Assembly: GCF_028435365.1 (NCBI RefSeq)
Contig: NZ_JAGTJJ010000002.1
Location: 682,001-746,000, forward strand
DNA: 64,000 nucleotides
Source: Polyangium jinanense
GTDB lineage: Bacteria; Myxococcota; Polyangia; Polyangiales; Polyangiaceae
Direction of reading: 5' to 3'
This document shows positions 23,232-31,592 of this stretch, piece after piece. The notes under the pieces were generated by a model. The model had not been told where the DNA came from. It did not search any database and worked only from the letters and a program-made list of their open reading frames with translations. Made by a program: the position numbers and the translations under genes. The first letter of the stretch is position 1; each line of letters begins with the position of its first letter.

Positions 23232-24509
23232 TCAGCGCGACGCGAAAAACGCCGCGGCGAGCACGGCCACGATCGCAACGACGGCGAGCGTGTAATTGAT
23301 CGGGCTCGGCTTTCTCTCGGGCGCCCGCCGCGCGGAGAGGGCGGTTTCATCGCCCCGCGCCTTTTTCTTTTTCTTACGCGGCTCCGCGCTCGGCGGCGCC
23401 TTTTCCGGCGTTTTTTCCTCGCTCGCCTTCTCGCTCGGTTTTTCCGGGGGGCGCACCGAAACCGAGGGCGGCGGCGGGGTCTTTTTCGAACGAACGGCAG
23501 CTTCCTCGACGACCTCGCTCGAAATCGAGAGCGCGTCGAGCGCCTCGATCACCGCGCCCGCGTTCGAGAATCGCTCGTACGGATCCTTTTCGAGCAGCTT
23601 GCCTACGAGCGGCTCGAGCTCGGCGGGAATCTTCACGTCCGGCGCGCGCACCGAGAAGGGCGGCGGTGGGGTCGTGCGGTGATGCTGGAACATCTCGATC
23701 GGATCGGTCGAGTCGAACGGGTGTTTGCCCGTCAGCATCTCGTACATCATCACGCCGAGCGCATAGAGGTCCGCGCGCTCGTCGACCGCGTCCATGCCGT
23801 GCGCCGCCTCGGGCGCGAGGTAATTGATCGTCCCGAAGATCACGCCGACGCCCGTGAGGCGCGAGGGCGGTCGGCCCTCCTTGGGCACCGTGAGCGGGAG
23901 CTTGCCAACCGAGACCTTCGCGAAGCCGAAGTCGATGAGCTTCGCCACGAAGCCCGCTTCGAGCATCACGTTTCGCGGCTTCAGGTCGCGATGCACGATG
24001 CCAAGGTCGTGCGCGGCTTGCAGGCCGATCAAGATCTGCCGCGCGACGTGCACGACGAGCCGCGGCTTCATGGGGCCTTCGCGGATCACCTCGGCGAGGT
24101 TTTTTCCTTCGACGTACTCGAGGATCAGGAAGTACGAGCCGTCGTCGAGCTTCCCGAAGTCGGTCGCGTGGGCGATGTTCGGGTTGTCGATGTGCGCGCC
24201 GACGAGGGCCTCGCGCTCGAAGCGCGCCACGATCTCGGGGTTGTCGTCGCTCTCCGGGTGCAGGATCTTCACGGCGACGCGCTTGTGCATGAGCACGTGC
24301 TCGCCGAGGTAGACCGCGCCCATGCCGCCCATCGCGAGGAGGTCGAGGATGCGGTAGCGCTCCGAGATCGTCTGGCCGATGAGATCCCGCGCGCGTTCGA
24401 GCGCTTTTTGATGGGCGTCGGCGTTCGCCTGGTCGACGTCGAGCGGCTCTTCGGCCTCGGCCTCGGCGTCGATCTCGATGGACTGCGCGCTCTCTTCGGT
24501 AGGCGACAT
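23232..24509 (-). CDS. Ser/Thr protein kinase, tail-anchored
   Basis: This 425-aa eukaryote-like (Hanks-type) kinase has an acidic N-terminal tail (1-40). The kinase domain spans about 50-315: glycine loop AMGGMGAVYLGE, Lys81 (VAVKIL), catalytic loop IVHRDLKPRN (Asp175), IDFGFAKV and the APE-equivalent LAPEAAHG. Residues 330-400 are Pro/Lys/Glu-rich. The C-terminus is a hydrophobic helix (about 403-425) that anchors the kinase to the membrane with its catalytic domain inside. The start ATG at 24509 lies 7 nt after the stop of another kinase gene, so the two form an operon. Substrates are unknown. Confidence 0.92.
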   Translation of the reverse strand: MSPTEESAQSIEIDAEAEAEEPLDVDQANADAHQKALERARDLIGQTISERYRILDLLAMGGMGAVYLGEHVLMHKRVAVKILHPESDDNPEIVARFEREALVGAHIDNPNIAHATDFGKLDDGSYFLILEYVEGKNLAEVIREGPMKPRLVVHVARQILIGLQAAHDLGIVHRDLKPRNVMLEAGFVAKLIDFGFAKVSVGKLPLTVPKEGRPPSRLTGVGVIFGTINYLAPEAAHGMDAVDERADLYALGVMMYEMLTGKHPFDSTDPIEMFQHHRTTPPPPFSVRAPDVKIPAELEPLVGKLLEKDPYERFSNAGAVIEALDALSISSEVVEEAAVRSKKTPPPPSVSVRPPEKPSEKASEEKTPEKAPPSAEPRKKKKKARGDETALSARRAPERKPSPINYTLAVVAIVAVLAAAFFASR

Positions 24510-24515
24510 GCGGGG

Positions 24516-25409
24516 CTAGCCGGGTAGACGGAAGGTTTGTCGCACCCGATCGGCGCTCGGGCCTTTGCCGTTCATCATCACGCGGATGAGGTCGTTCCAC
24601 AACGTGGGGATGTACGGATGACGCTGGTTTGGATCGGCCGCGAGCGCGCGGGCCGCCCATGCGTCGATCTCGGGGGCGAGGTCGGGCCGGATCGAGGCGA
24701 GCTCGGGCCGCGGCGCGGTCGTCACGGCGAGGGAGAGATCCGCGAGGGAGTCGCCCTGGAACGGCGCTCGGCCGGCGAGCGCGCGGTAGACGACGGCGCC
24801 GAAGGCGTAGACGTCGGCGCGATGATCGAGCGGCTCGCCGCGCCACGCCTCGGGCGCGACGTAGCTCGGCGAGCCATCGGGCTTGTTCTCGGCTGTGAGC
24901 GCCTCGAAGCCGAGGACCTGGGCGAGGCCGAAGTCGAGGAGCCGCACGCCGCCGCCGCGCTCGGGCGAGACGAGGAAGAGGTTTGCCGGTTTGACGTCGC
25001 GGTGGACGATGCCGAGCGCATGCGCGGTGTGGAGCGCGCGCGCGATCGGATCGAGGAGCGTGAGCAGGTTGTACGAGCTCAAACGATCGCCGAAGCACTC
25101 CAGGTCCTGGAGGTGCGCCTCGAAGCTCTCGCCATCGAGCAGCTCCATGGCCACGTACAAGGCGCCCTCGGGGTCGGTCCCGAACGCGTGGATGCGCGTG
25201 ACGCTCGTGCCCCAGAGCGATGCGAGGGACTGGGCCTCGCGGAGGAGGCGCGCGGGGAGCTGCGGGTCGTCGCTCACCTGTTTGCGCAGGCGCTTCAGGG
25301 CGACCTCGGTCCCGGTTTGCAGGTCCTCGGCCCTGTACACGACGCCATGACCCCCGCGGCCGAGCTCCTCCCCGAGCTTGTAGCGGCCGTCGAGTGTCTC
25401 GCCTTCCAT
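24516..25409 (-). CDS. Ser/Thr protein kinase, compact soluble
   Basis: This 297-aa Hanks-type kinase is little more than the catalytic domain. The start ATG at 25409 is followed at once by GRYKLGEELGRGGHGVVYRA, so upstream in-frame extension is unlikely. VAIK-equivalent VALKRLRK, the catalytic loop IVHRDVKPANLF, LLDFGLAQV and the activation-segment end YVAPEAWRG are all present. There is no membrane helix or sensor domain, suggesting regulation by the tail-anchored kinase encoded next in the operon, or by an adaptor. It is divergent from the XerC/D gene across a 138-bp gap that contains a 12-bp palindrome. Confidence 0.9.
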   Translation of the reverse strand: MEGETLDGRYKLGEELGRGGHGVVYRAEDLQTGTEVALKRLRKQVSDDPQLPARLLREAQSLASLWGTSVTRIHAFGTDPEGALYVAMELLDGESFEAHLQDLECFGDRLSSYNLLTLLDPIARALHTAHALGIVHRDVKPANLFLVSPERGGGVRLLDFGLAQVLGFEALTAENKPDGSPSYVAPEAWRGEPLDHRADVYAFGAVVYRALAGRAPFQGDSLADLSLAVTTAPRPELASIRPDLAPEIDAWAARALAADPNQRHPYIPTLWNDLIRVMMNGKGPSADRVRQTFRLPG

Positions 25410-25462
25410 AGGTTCCCCGAGGAGCAATCTACCCGTTCCCTCCCACGGAAGGCATCTTTTCG

Positions 25463-25474
25463 CGGAACGTTCCG
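25463..25474. promoter_or_regulatory. 12-bp perfect palindrome, operator candidate
   Basis: CGGAACGTTCCG lies between the divergent kinase and recombinase genes. It would be a good dimer-binding site, but no regulator is identified. Confidence 0.3.
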
Positions 25475-25547
25475 GTTCGGGCCGGTCGATCGATGGGGAC
25501 CGTCGTCTCTTTGCCCGGGGGCGGGGGGCGATGCTACGGGAAGGGCC

Positions 25548-26528
25548 GTGAAGAGCGCGGTCCCGGAGAACGCCGCGAAGGGCGCGGGCCTCGAGGAGGC
25601 CGTGGCGCGTTTCGTGCGCCATCTCGGCGAGGAGCGTCGAGCGTCGCCGCATACCGTGGCCGCGTACCGTCGAGACCTTGCCCAGCTCGTCGCTCACGTG
25701 CAGGAGCGGCGCGGGCGGGTTCGCGGCCCCGGAGATCTCGACGTGTTCGTCCTGCGAGGGTTCCTCGGGCAGCTCGCCCGGACGCACGCGCCGCCCTCGA
25801 TCGGCAGGAAGATCGCCGCGGTGCGAGCTTTCCTGCGCTGGCTCGAACGGCGCGGGGAGATCGAGAAGAACCCCGCGGCCGAGCTCGAGCTACCGAAGGT
25901 GCGGCGGCCGATGCCCACGTTCGTCAACGCGGACGCCGCGGCGGAGGTCGTCGAGGCGCCGGACGAGGCGACGGCGGAGGGGCAGCGGGATCGAGCGATC
26001 CTCGAGGTGCTGTACGGCTCGGGGCTCCGCGTGTCGGAGCTCGTGGGGCTCGACGTCGGCGACGTGGAGATCGAGGCGGACGGAGGACGGGCGCGCGTGC
26101 TCGGCAAGGGGCGCAAGGAGCGGATCGTTCCGTTCGGCTCGCATGCGCGCGCCGCGCTCGTGCGATGGCTCGGGCGGCGGGAGGAGCTCAGGAACCCGAA
26201 GACGGGCGCGCTCGACGAACGGGCGCTCTTCGTGTCGAGGCTCGGCCGGCGCATCAGCGTGCGACAAGTGCAACACCTCGTGCATCGGTACGGCGCGCTC
26301 GGAGCGGGCCGCGCAGATCTGCATCCGCACGCGCTCAGGCACACGTTCGCCACGCACCTGCTCGACGGCGGCGCGGATCTGCGGGCGATCCAGAAGATGC
26401 TCGGGCACACGAGCCTGTCGACGACGCAACGGTATGCGCACGTCTCGATCGATCACCTGACCCGGGTGTACGACGCGGCGCACCCGCTCGCGAAGAGAGG
26501 CGCGCCGCGCGCTCGAAACAAGGGATGA
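25548..26528 (+). CDS. Tyrosine recombinase of the XerC/XerD type
   Basis: The predicted protein is 326 aa. The GTG start at 25548 has GGGAAGGG upstream and gives the normal XerC/D length; the much longer open frame overlaps the opposite-strand kinase and is not used. The N-terminal SAM-like DNA-binding domain (about 14-115) is followed by the catalytic domain with Arg161 (GSGLRVSEL), Lys187 (GKGRKER), His261/Arg264 (HPHALRHTFATHLL), His287 (LGHTSLSTTQRY) and the nucleophile Tyr296. Xer recombinases resolve chromosome dimers at dif. The absence of other mobile genes nearby favours this housekeeping role. The final TGA overlaps the next start (ATGA). Confidence 0.92.
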   Translation: MKSAVPENAAKGAGLEEAVARFVRHLGEERRASPHTVAAYRRDLAQLVAHVQERRGRVRGPGDLDVFVLRGFLGQLARTHAPPSIGRKIAAVRAFLRWLERRGEIEKNPAAELELPKVRRPMPTFVNADAAAEVVEAPDEATAEGQRDRAILEVLYGSGLRVSELVGLDVGDVEIEADGGRARVLGKGRKERIVPFGSHARAALVRWLGRREELRNPKTGALDERALFVSRLGRRISVRQVQHLVHRYGALGAGRADLHPHALRHTFATHLLDGGADLRAIQKMLGHTSLSTTQRYAHVSIDHLTRVYDAAHPLAKRGAPRARNKG

Positions 26529-28807
26529 AGACGGCGCTGTACGTTCGAGCTTGGGCGAGCCGGATCGCCCGCGGGGCGATGGGCGCGTCGATCGCGGGCC
26601 TCGCCGCCGCCGCGCTCGACACCGCCTACGCACGCGGCGGCGAGGAGGAGCGCATCGAGGCCGGCAAGGCGCTCGCGATCTTCGTGGCCGACGCGGGCCT
26701 CGTCGCGCCCGTCTCGCTCGTCGTGGGGCTCGTCGTGGCGACGTCGCTCGTGTTCCTCTTCCCGGAGGCGGCGCCGACACCCGCGTCGGCCGTCGCGTGG
26801 CTGCGAGCGCGCGCCAAGGGCCGGCCCGCGGACGTGGCCGCGTTCGTGCCGCTCGCGATCGTGGCCGCGTTCCTGTGGATGACGCTCTCCGCGCAGCTCG
26901 CGCGGGCGCTGCTCGCGCTCGACGTCGCCGCGCCGCTCGCGGGGCTCTCCATCGCGACGGGCACGCTGCTCGTGGGCCTGCTCGCGACGCTGCTCTCGCT
27001 CGCGCTCACGCCGGCGCTGCGGCAAGCGCTGGCCACGGCGAGCGAGGGCCGGCCCGCGTTCGTCGATCCCGCGAAGACGGCCTTCGCCGCGCTCGTGGTC
27101 GTGGGCCTGCTCTTCGGCCTCGGCGTCGCGACGGGCGGGCCGAGCGGCGAAGGCGGGCTGTTCGGGATTTACGGCGTGCTCAAGCGCCCCGAGCTCGATC
27201 TGCGCGCGGTCGGGATGCTCGCGCTCGTCGCGTTCGCCGCGTTCCTCTCGTCCGCGCTTGCCTCGCCGCGCAGGTCGTTCGTCGCGGCGCTCGTCGCGCT
27301 CGCGCCGGTCCTCCTCGCGCCGCGGACGGCCGTCTCGCTCGGGGGCGAGGGCGCGCCGGTGGCGCAGGCGATCGAGCGGGATGCGCCGCTCGGCAAGCTC
27401 TCGCTCGCGGCGATGCGCAAGCTCGCCGATCGGGATCACGACGGCGCGAGCGCGCTCTTCGGCGGTGGCGATTGCCGCGAGGGCGACGCGTCGGTCGGGC
27501 CGCTCGGCGTGGAGATCCCCGACAACGGCATCGACGAGGACTGCTCGGGCACGGACCTCCGCGCCGAGGTCCTCGCCGCGCTCGCGCCCGCGCCCGCAGC
27601 ACAAGCGCCCGCGCCGAAGAGCGCCGACGTCCCCGCCGATCTCAACGTCGTGCTCATCACGGTGGACACGCTGCGCGCCGACCTCGGCTACGCCGGTTAT
27701 CCGCAGCCCGTCTCGCCGAACCTCGACAAGCTCGCCGCCGAGAGCGCCGTGTTCCTCCGGGCCTACTCGCTTGCCTCGTACACGGGCAAGAGCGTCGGCC
27801 CGATGCTGATCGGCAAGTACGGCAGCGAGACGCAGCGCAACTGGGGGCACTTCAACAAGTTCGAGGAGACGGAGACCTTCCTCGCCGAGCGCCTCTCGCG
27901 CGCGGGCGTCCGCACGATGGGCGTCCACGCGCACCGCTACTTCGGCAAGTTCGGCGGCCTCGACTCCGGCTTCGACGTGGTCGATCTCTCGGCCGCGCCA
28001 CCCGAGAACGCGCCCTGGGACGTGGCGGACATGAAGTCGAGCCACGCGCTCACGGACGCGGCGCTGGCGCAGCTCGCGAAGCCGGAGAACACGCAGGGAC
28101 GTTTCTTCCTCTGGGTGCACTACCTCGACCCGCACGCCGACTACCTGCGCCACGACGACGTGCCGAGCTTCGGCGCCGGCCAGCGCGGTCTCTACGACGG
28201 CGAGGTCGCGTTCACGGACAAACACATCGGCCGGCTCATCGACGGCATCCGCGCGGCGCCCTGGGGCAAACGCACGGCGATCGTCGTGACGAGCGACCAC
28301 GGCGAGGCCTTCGGCGAGCACAAGATGTTCCGCCACGGCTTCGAGCTCTGGGAGCCGCTCGTGCGCGTGCCGCTCCTCGTGCACGTCCCGGGCGCCAAGC
28401 CCGCGCGCATCGAGGCGCGCAGGAGCCTCATCGACCTCACGCCCACGGTCCTCGACCTCTTCCGCATCGAGCCGCCGAAATCCGCCGCCGACGGCCCGGA
28501 TTTCCTCTCGGGCACCTCGCTCCTTTCCGACGTGCTCTTGCCCGAGGGGCAAACGCCGGCCGAGCGTGACGTCGTCATCGACATGCCGGCCGGCCCCTAC
28601 AACGACGCGCGCCGCGCGCTCATCCACGGCGATCTCAAGCTGATCGTCTCGAACAACGCTGGCTACGAGCTCTACGACCTCGGCCAGGATCCCGAGGAAC
28701 GAAAGGACCTCTGGCGTTCGCCCGACACACGTCGGGGTATGGAGGAGCGATACGCGGCCCTGCGCGCGCGCCTCCGGGAGATCCGCGTGACCGGCCCGCG
28801 GAAGTAA
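26525..28807 (+). CDS. Membrane-anchored sulfatase-superfamily hydrolase with MopE-like metal-binding motif
   Basis: The predicted protein is 760 aa and its start overlaps the xer stop codon. Residues 18-265 contain six or seven membrane helices. Residues 302-344 carry a Cys/Asp-rich motif (DHDGASALFGGGDC, then NGIDEDCSGTD) resembling the putative metal-binding motif of MopE-type proteins common in myxobacteria. Residues 370-760 are an alkaline-phosphatase/sulfatase domain: Asp381 in ITVDTLRAD and the later metal ligands in TSDHGEAFGEH. The nucleophile position reads SYTGKSVGP (Thr420), not the Cys-x-Pro-x-Arg of sulfatases that use formylglycine. It is therefore more likely a phospho-transferase or phosphodiesterase of the LtaS/EptA-like branch, acting outside the membrane. 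Confidence 0.82.
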   Translation: MKTALYVRAWASRIARGAMGASIAGLAAAALDTAYARGGEEERIEAGKALAIFVADAGLVAPVSLVVGLVVATSLVFLFPEAAPTPASAVAWLRARAKGRPADVAAFVPLAIVAAFLWMTLSAQLARALLALDVAAPLAGLSIATGTLLVGLLATLLSLALTPALRQALATASEGRPAFVDPAKTAFAALVVVGLLFGLGVATGGPSGEGGLFGIYGVLKRPELDLRAVGMLALVAFAAFLSSALASPRRSFVAALVALAPVLLAPRTAVSLGGEGAPVAQAIERDAPLGKLSLAAMRKLADRDHDGASALFGGGDCREGDASVGPLGVEIPDNGIDEDCSGTDLRAEVLAALAPAPAAQAPAPKSADVPADLNVVLITVDTLRADLGYAGYPQPVSPNLDKLAAESAVFLRAYSLASYTGKSVGPMLIGKYGSETQRNWGHFNKFEETETFLAERLSRAGVRTMGVHAHRYFGKFGGLDSGFDVVDLSAAPPENAPWDVADMKSSHALTDAALAQLAKPENTQGRFFLWVHYLDPHADYLRHDDVPSFGAGQRGLYDGEVAFTDKHIGRLIDGIRAAPWGKRTAIVVTSDHGEAFGEHKMFRHGFELWEPLVRVPLLVHVPGAKPARIEARRSLIDLTPTVLDLFRIEPPKSAADGPDFLSGTSLLSDVLLPEGQTPAERDVVIDMPAGPYNDARRALIHGDLKLIVSNNAGYELYDLGQDPEERKDLWRSPDTRRGMEERYAALRARLREIRVTGPRK

Positions 28808-28834
28808 AACCCGGGGAGCCCCTTCCAGACCCGG

Positions 28835-28848
28835 TAGGCGATCGCCTA
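28835..28848. promoter_or_regulatory. 14-bp palindrome abutting a start codon
   Basis: TAGGCGATCGCCTA is a perfect palindrome that ends 2 nt before the ATG at 28851. It covers the place where the ribosome-binding site should be. It could be an operator or a translation-limiting hairpin. Confidence 0.35.
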
Positions 28849-28850
28849 GG

Positions 28851-29552
28851 ATGAGCCCCGTGCTTCCCCCCACTGCGGTCGTGTTCGATCTCGACGGGAC
28901 GCTGCTCGACAGCCGCGGCGATATCGTGGCCGCGATCAACCACGCGCTCCTCACGACGGGGCGCAATCCGCAGCCCGCGCAGGTGATCGTGCGCCTCGTC
29001 GGCGACGGCGCGCGCGCCCTCTGCGCGAGGACGGCGAAGATCCCGGAGGACGCGCCGGAGGTCGACGAGCTCGTCCGCCTCTTCGTCGACTACTACAAGC
29101 AGCACCCGCTCGATTTCACGCGCTGGGCGAAAGGCGCGCTGGAGGCGATCGAGGCGCTCTCCTCGATGGAGAACATGGCGCTCGGCATCTGCACGAACAA
29201 GCCTCGCTCGACGACCGACGTGGTGCTGCGTGCGCTCGGCATCGAGGATCGGTTCGGGGTGATCGTGGCGGGCGGCGACACGAAGGAGCGCAAGCCCGAC
29301 GCGGCGCCGCTCCTGCTCGCGGCGAAGCAGCTCGGCTCGATGCCGGCGGCGGTGGTGATGGTTGGCGACGGCCCGCAGGACATCCTTTGTGCTCGAAACG
29401 CCGGGACCTGGGCCGTGGGCGTCGAGTCCGGCTTCTCCACGGTCGAGGCGCTCGTGCAGGCGGGGCCGGACGTGACCGTGCGGGATCTGTCGATGCTGCC
29501 CGGCATCGTGCAGCGCTGGCGCGAGCCGACGACGAAGATCAAGCTGCGTTAG
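28851..29552 (+). CDS. gph: HAD-family phosphatase, phosphoglycolate phosphatase-like
   Basis: This 233-aa cytoplasmic HAD hydrolase shows motif I FDLDGTLLDS (nucleophile Asp about 14), motif II ICTNKP, motif III Lys in KERKPDAAPL and motif IV MVGDGPQDILCA. The cap domain and length match phosphoglycolate phosphatase, which recycles 2-phosphoglycolate from DNA repair. Related pyrophosphatase or sugar-phosphatase activities cannot be excluded. The ATG at 28851 lacks a clear Shine-Dalgarno because a 14-bp palindrome occupies that site. The pseudouridine synthase follows immediately and is probably co-expressed. Confidence 0.85.
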   Translation: MSPVLPPTAVVFDLDGTLLDSRGDIVAAINHALLTTGRNPQPAQVIVRLVGDGARALCARTAKIPEDAPEVDELVRLFVDYYKQHPLDFTRWAKGALEAIEALSSMENMALGICTNKPRSTTDVVLRALGIEDRFGVIVAGGDTKERKPDAAPLLLAAKQLGSMPAAVVMVGDGPQDILCARNAGTWAVGVESGFSTVEALVQAGPDVTVRDLSMLPGIVQRWREPTTKIKLR

Positions 29553-29557
29553 GCGCG

Positions 29558-30205
29558 TTGCTCTCGATCCTCCACCACGGCGAACGCTTCGTCGTCGTCG
29601 ACAAACCTTCCGGCCTCGCGGTCCATCCCGGCTGGTCCGACGACGAGCGGACCGCGATGCACGAGGTCCGCGATTCGATCGGCCAGAAGGTTTTTCCCGT
29701 CCACCGCCTCGACCGCGCCACGAGCGGTGTGCTCGTCTTCGCGCTCGATCCCGAGAGCGCCCGCGTCTTTTGCGAGATGTTCGAGGAGGGCCGGGTCGAA
29801 AAGCATTACCTCGCGCTCGTCCGCGGCGTCACGCCCGAGGCCGGCACGATCGACCACCCGATCCCCCGCCGCGAGGGCGGCCCGCGTGTACCCGCCTCGA
29901 CGTCGTTCCGCCGGGTTTGGCGGGGCGAACACCTTTCCCTCGTCGACGCGGAGCCGCATTCGGGCCGGCTCCACCAGGTGCGCCGGCACATGAAGCACAT
30001 CAGCCACCCGCTGATCGGGGACGCGAATTATGGCAAGGGCGCGCTGAACCGCGAATATCGGGATCGCTTCGGCCTCGCGCGGCTCGCGCTGCACGCGCGC
30101 TCGCTCGGCTTCGTGCATCCGTGGGAGGGGCGACCGATCACGTTCGAAGCGGCGCTGCCGGAGGACCTCCGGGCGCCCTTCGAGCGGATCGGCGTGGTCA
30201 TTTGA
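29558..30205 (+). CDS. RluA-family pseudouridine synthase, TruC-like
   Basis: The 215-aa enzyme converts uridine to pseudouridine in rRNA or tRNA. It begins with LSILHHGERFVVVDKPSGLAVHP, the usual RluA/TruC opening, and contains the catalytic motif HRLDRATSG (Asp about 48) and the late LHQVRRHMKHISHPL and GDANYGKG blocks. There is no N-terminal S4 domain, and the size fits TruC (tRNA U65) best. No ATG or GTG precedes the conserved part in frame; the TTG at 29558, 5 nt after the stop of the phosphatase gene, is the likely start, consistent with re-initiation. The end overlaps the convergent vWA gene by 8 bp. Confidence 0.85.
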   Translation: MLSILHHGERFVVVDKPSGLAVHPGWSDDERTAMHEVRDSIGQKVFPVHRLDRATSGVLVFALDPESARVFCEMFEEGRVEKHYLALVRGVTPEAGTIDHPIPRREGGPRVPASTSFRRVWRGEHLSLVDAEPHSGRLHQVRRHMKHISHPLIGDANYGKGALNREYRDRFGLARLALHARSLGFVHPWEGRPITFEAALPEDLRAPFERIGVVI

Positions 30206-31487
30206 TGATCGACTGACAGCCGAAGAAGACCTCGATCTTCCCGGTCTTGTCCTCGCCGACCAGGGCCTGGGCCTGGTCGCACGAGCTCTCGCAGAGGATC
30301 ACCTTCTTCGGCGCCGCGGGATCGTCGTAATACCAGCCGCCGCCATTGCAGGCGGCCGCGTCGGCCACGCGTGGCAGGTACGTCGGCGCGCCGCCGTCCG
30401 AGAGGGCCACGTTCACGAGCTCCGGATCGAGGTCCTCGCCCGAGGGCGGCTTCGGGATCGCGAGCTCGCACGAGAGCTTCGCCGTCTGGTCCACCGCCTG
30501 CGCGACCGCGTCGAAGAACGGCTGCCACGCCGCGCTGCCGTCGCAGAGCTTCGCCCGGACGCCGCCCGTCTTGTTCACGAGCGTCGTGTACGTCGGGCCC
30601 GAGCTCGGCGGCTCGGTGCCGTCCGCGTACTGGCAGACCGTGTTGGGGTTCGAGAGCGAGTCCCAGCCGTAGATGCCGCTGAATACGTAATCGGTGAAGA
30701 GCCCGTTCCACGTCGGGTTCAGGATCCCCGGCGGCAAGGTCAGCGTGTTCGCCGGGTTCTTCCCGCCCTGGAACGACTCGAAATTGGCCGCCGAGAGCCG
30801 GGAGTTATCGTCCGATACGATGACGATCGTCTTCGTCGCCTGCGGCCGGAGCTCTTGCTTCCACGGCTCGCCGCCCCTCTCGTCGCCGAGCTTGTAGCCG
30901 TCCGTTTGTCCGAGCGTGCCGAGGAACTGCTCGAGCGGCTGGACGCTGCGGATGTCCACGCTCGAATGGAAGAAACGCGCGCCATTGCCGCAATTGTCGT
31001 CGCCCGCGAGCGGCGCCGGAATGCAGATCGGATACCGCGTGCTGCCGCTGATCTGCACCGGGCTCGTCTTGTTCCGGAGCGAGAGCATGATGACCTTGTA
31101 ATCCAGGTTCTTCGCCGCGATCAGCGCGGCGAACGCATTGAGGCCCTTTTTGATCTCGATGATCGCGGGCTCCATGCTCGACGAGTTGTCGACGACCCAG
31201 ATGATGTCGACGGGGAGTTTTTCGACCGTCGCCTCGGACGCCGTCGAGGCGCACGCGGCGTCGTCCGAGAACGGCGCGTCCGTGCCCGTCCCCCCGTCGT
31301 CCAGGAAAAATCCGCCCGCGCCCGCCGAGCCGCCCGCGCCCGCTCCCTCACCGGCTCCCCCGGTCGCCCCGGCTCCGCCGTCTCCCGAAGGGCCCGACGG
31401 GCCGTCGCCTCCGTTCGAGGTGGCACACGCAATAACCATGGTGGCGAGGGACGAGGCGAAGAGCGAAAGCAAGACGCAAGGGCGCAT
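30198..31487 (-). CDS. von Willebrand factor A-domain lipoprotein
   Basis: This 429-aa surface protein has a lipobox (VIACATS, Cys21) followed by a Gly/Ala/Ser-rich linker (25-65). The vWA domain starts at DIIWVVDNSSSMEPAI, whose D-x-S-x-S is the MIDAS metal site, so it should bind a divalent cation and a protein ligand. The C-terminal third has several Cys, including SCELAIPKPPSGEDLDP, a segment that recurs in myxobacterial vWA lipoproteins. It is downstream of an ECF sigma factor on the same strand (105 bp gap), which may control it. The exact role is unknown; adhesion or envelope assembly is plausible. Confidence 0.85.
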   Translation of the reverse strand: MRPCVLLSLFASSLATMVIACATSNGGDGPSGPSGDGGAGATGGAGEGAGAGGSAGAGGFFLDDGGTGTDAPFSDDAACASTASEATVEKLPVDIIWVVDNSSSMEPAIIEIKKGLNAFAALIAAKNLDYKVIMLSLRNKTSPVQISGSTRYPICIPAPLAGDDNCGNGARFFHSSVDIRSVQPLEQFLGTLGQTDGYKLGDERGGEPWKQELRPQATKTIVIVSDDNSRLSAANFESFQGGKNPANTLTLPPGILNPTWNGLFTDYVFSGIYGWDSLSNPNTVCQYADGTEPPSSGPTYTTLVNKTGGVRAKLCDGSAAWQPFFDAVAQAVDQTAKLSCELAIPKPPSGEDLDPELVNVALSDGGAPTYLPRVADAAACNGGGWYYDDPAAPKKVILCESSCDQAQALVGEDKTGKIEVFFGCQSIIK

Positions 31488-31592
31488 GGTCGGACCTTAC
31501 CACCGTTTTCCATGCCGAACAGGGTCCGTCGGTGGCAAATCGGTGTCACCCTGGCGTTGCGTACGGGAGGCCGCACAGGGGTGGGTGGGGCG

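Noticed and set aside
24537..25547. Long 5' extension of the XerC/D frame
   Set aside because: It is antisense to the kinase at 24516-25409 and lacks a plausible start; the GTG at 25548 has a good ribosome-binding site and gives the standard length.
25548..26528. Integrase of a mobile island
   Set aside because: The protein fits housekeeping XerC/D, and no direct repeats, tRNA gene or other mobile genes flank it.
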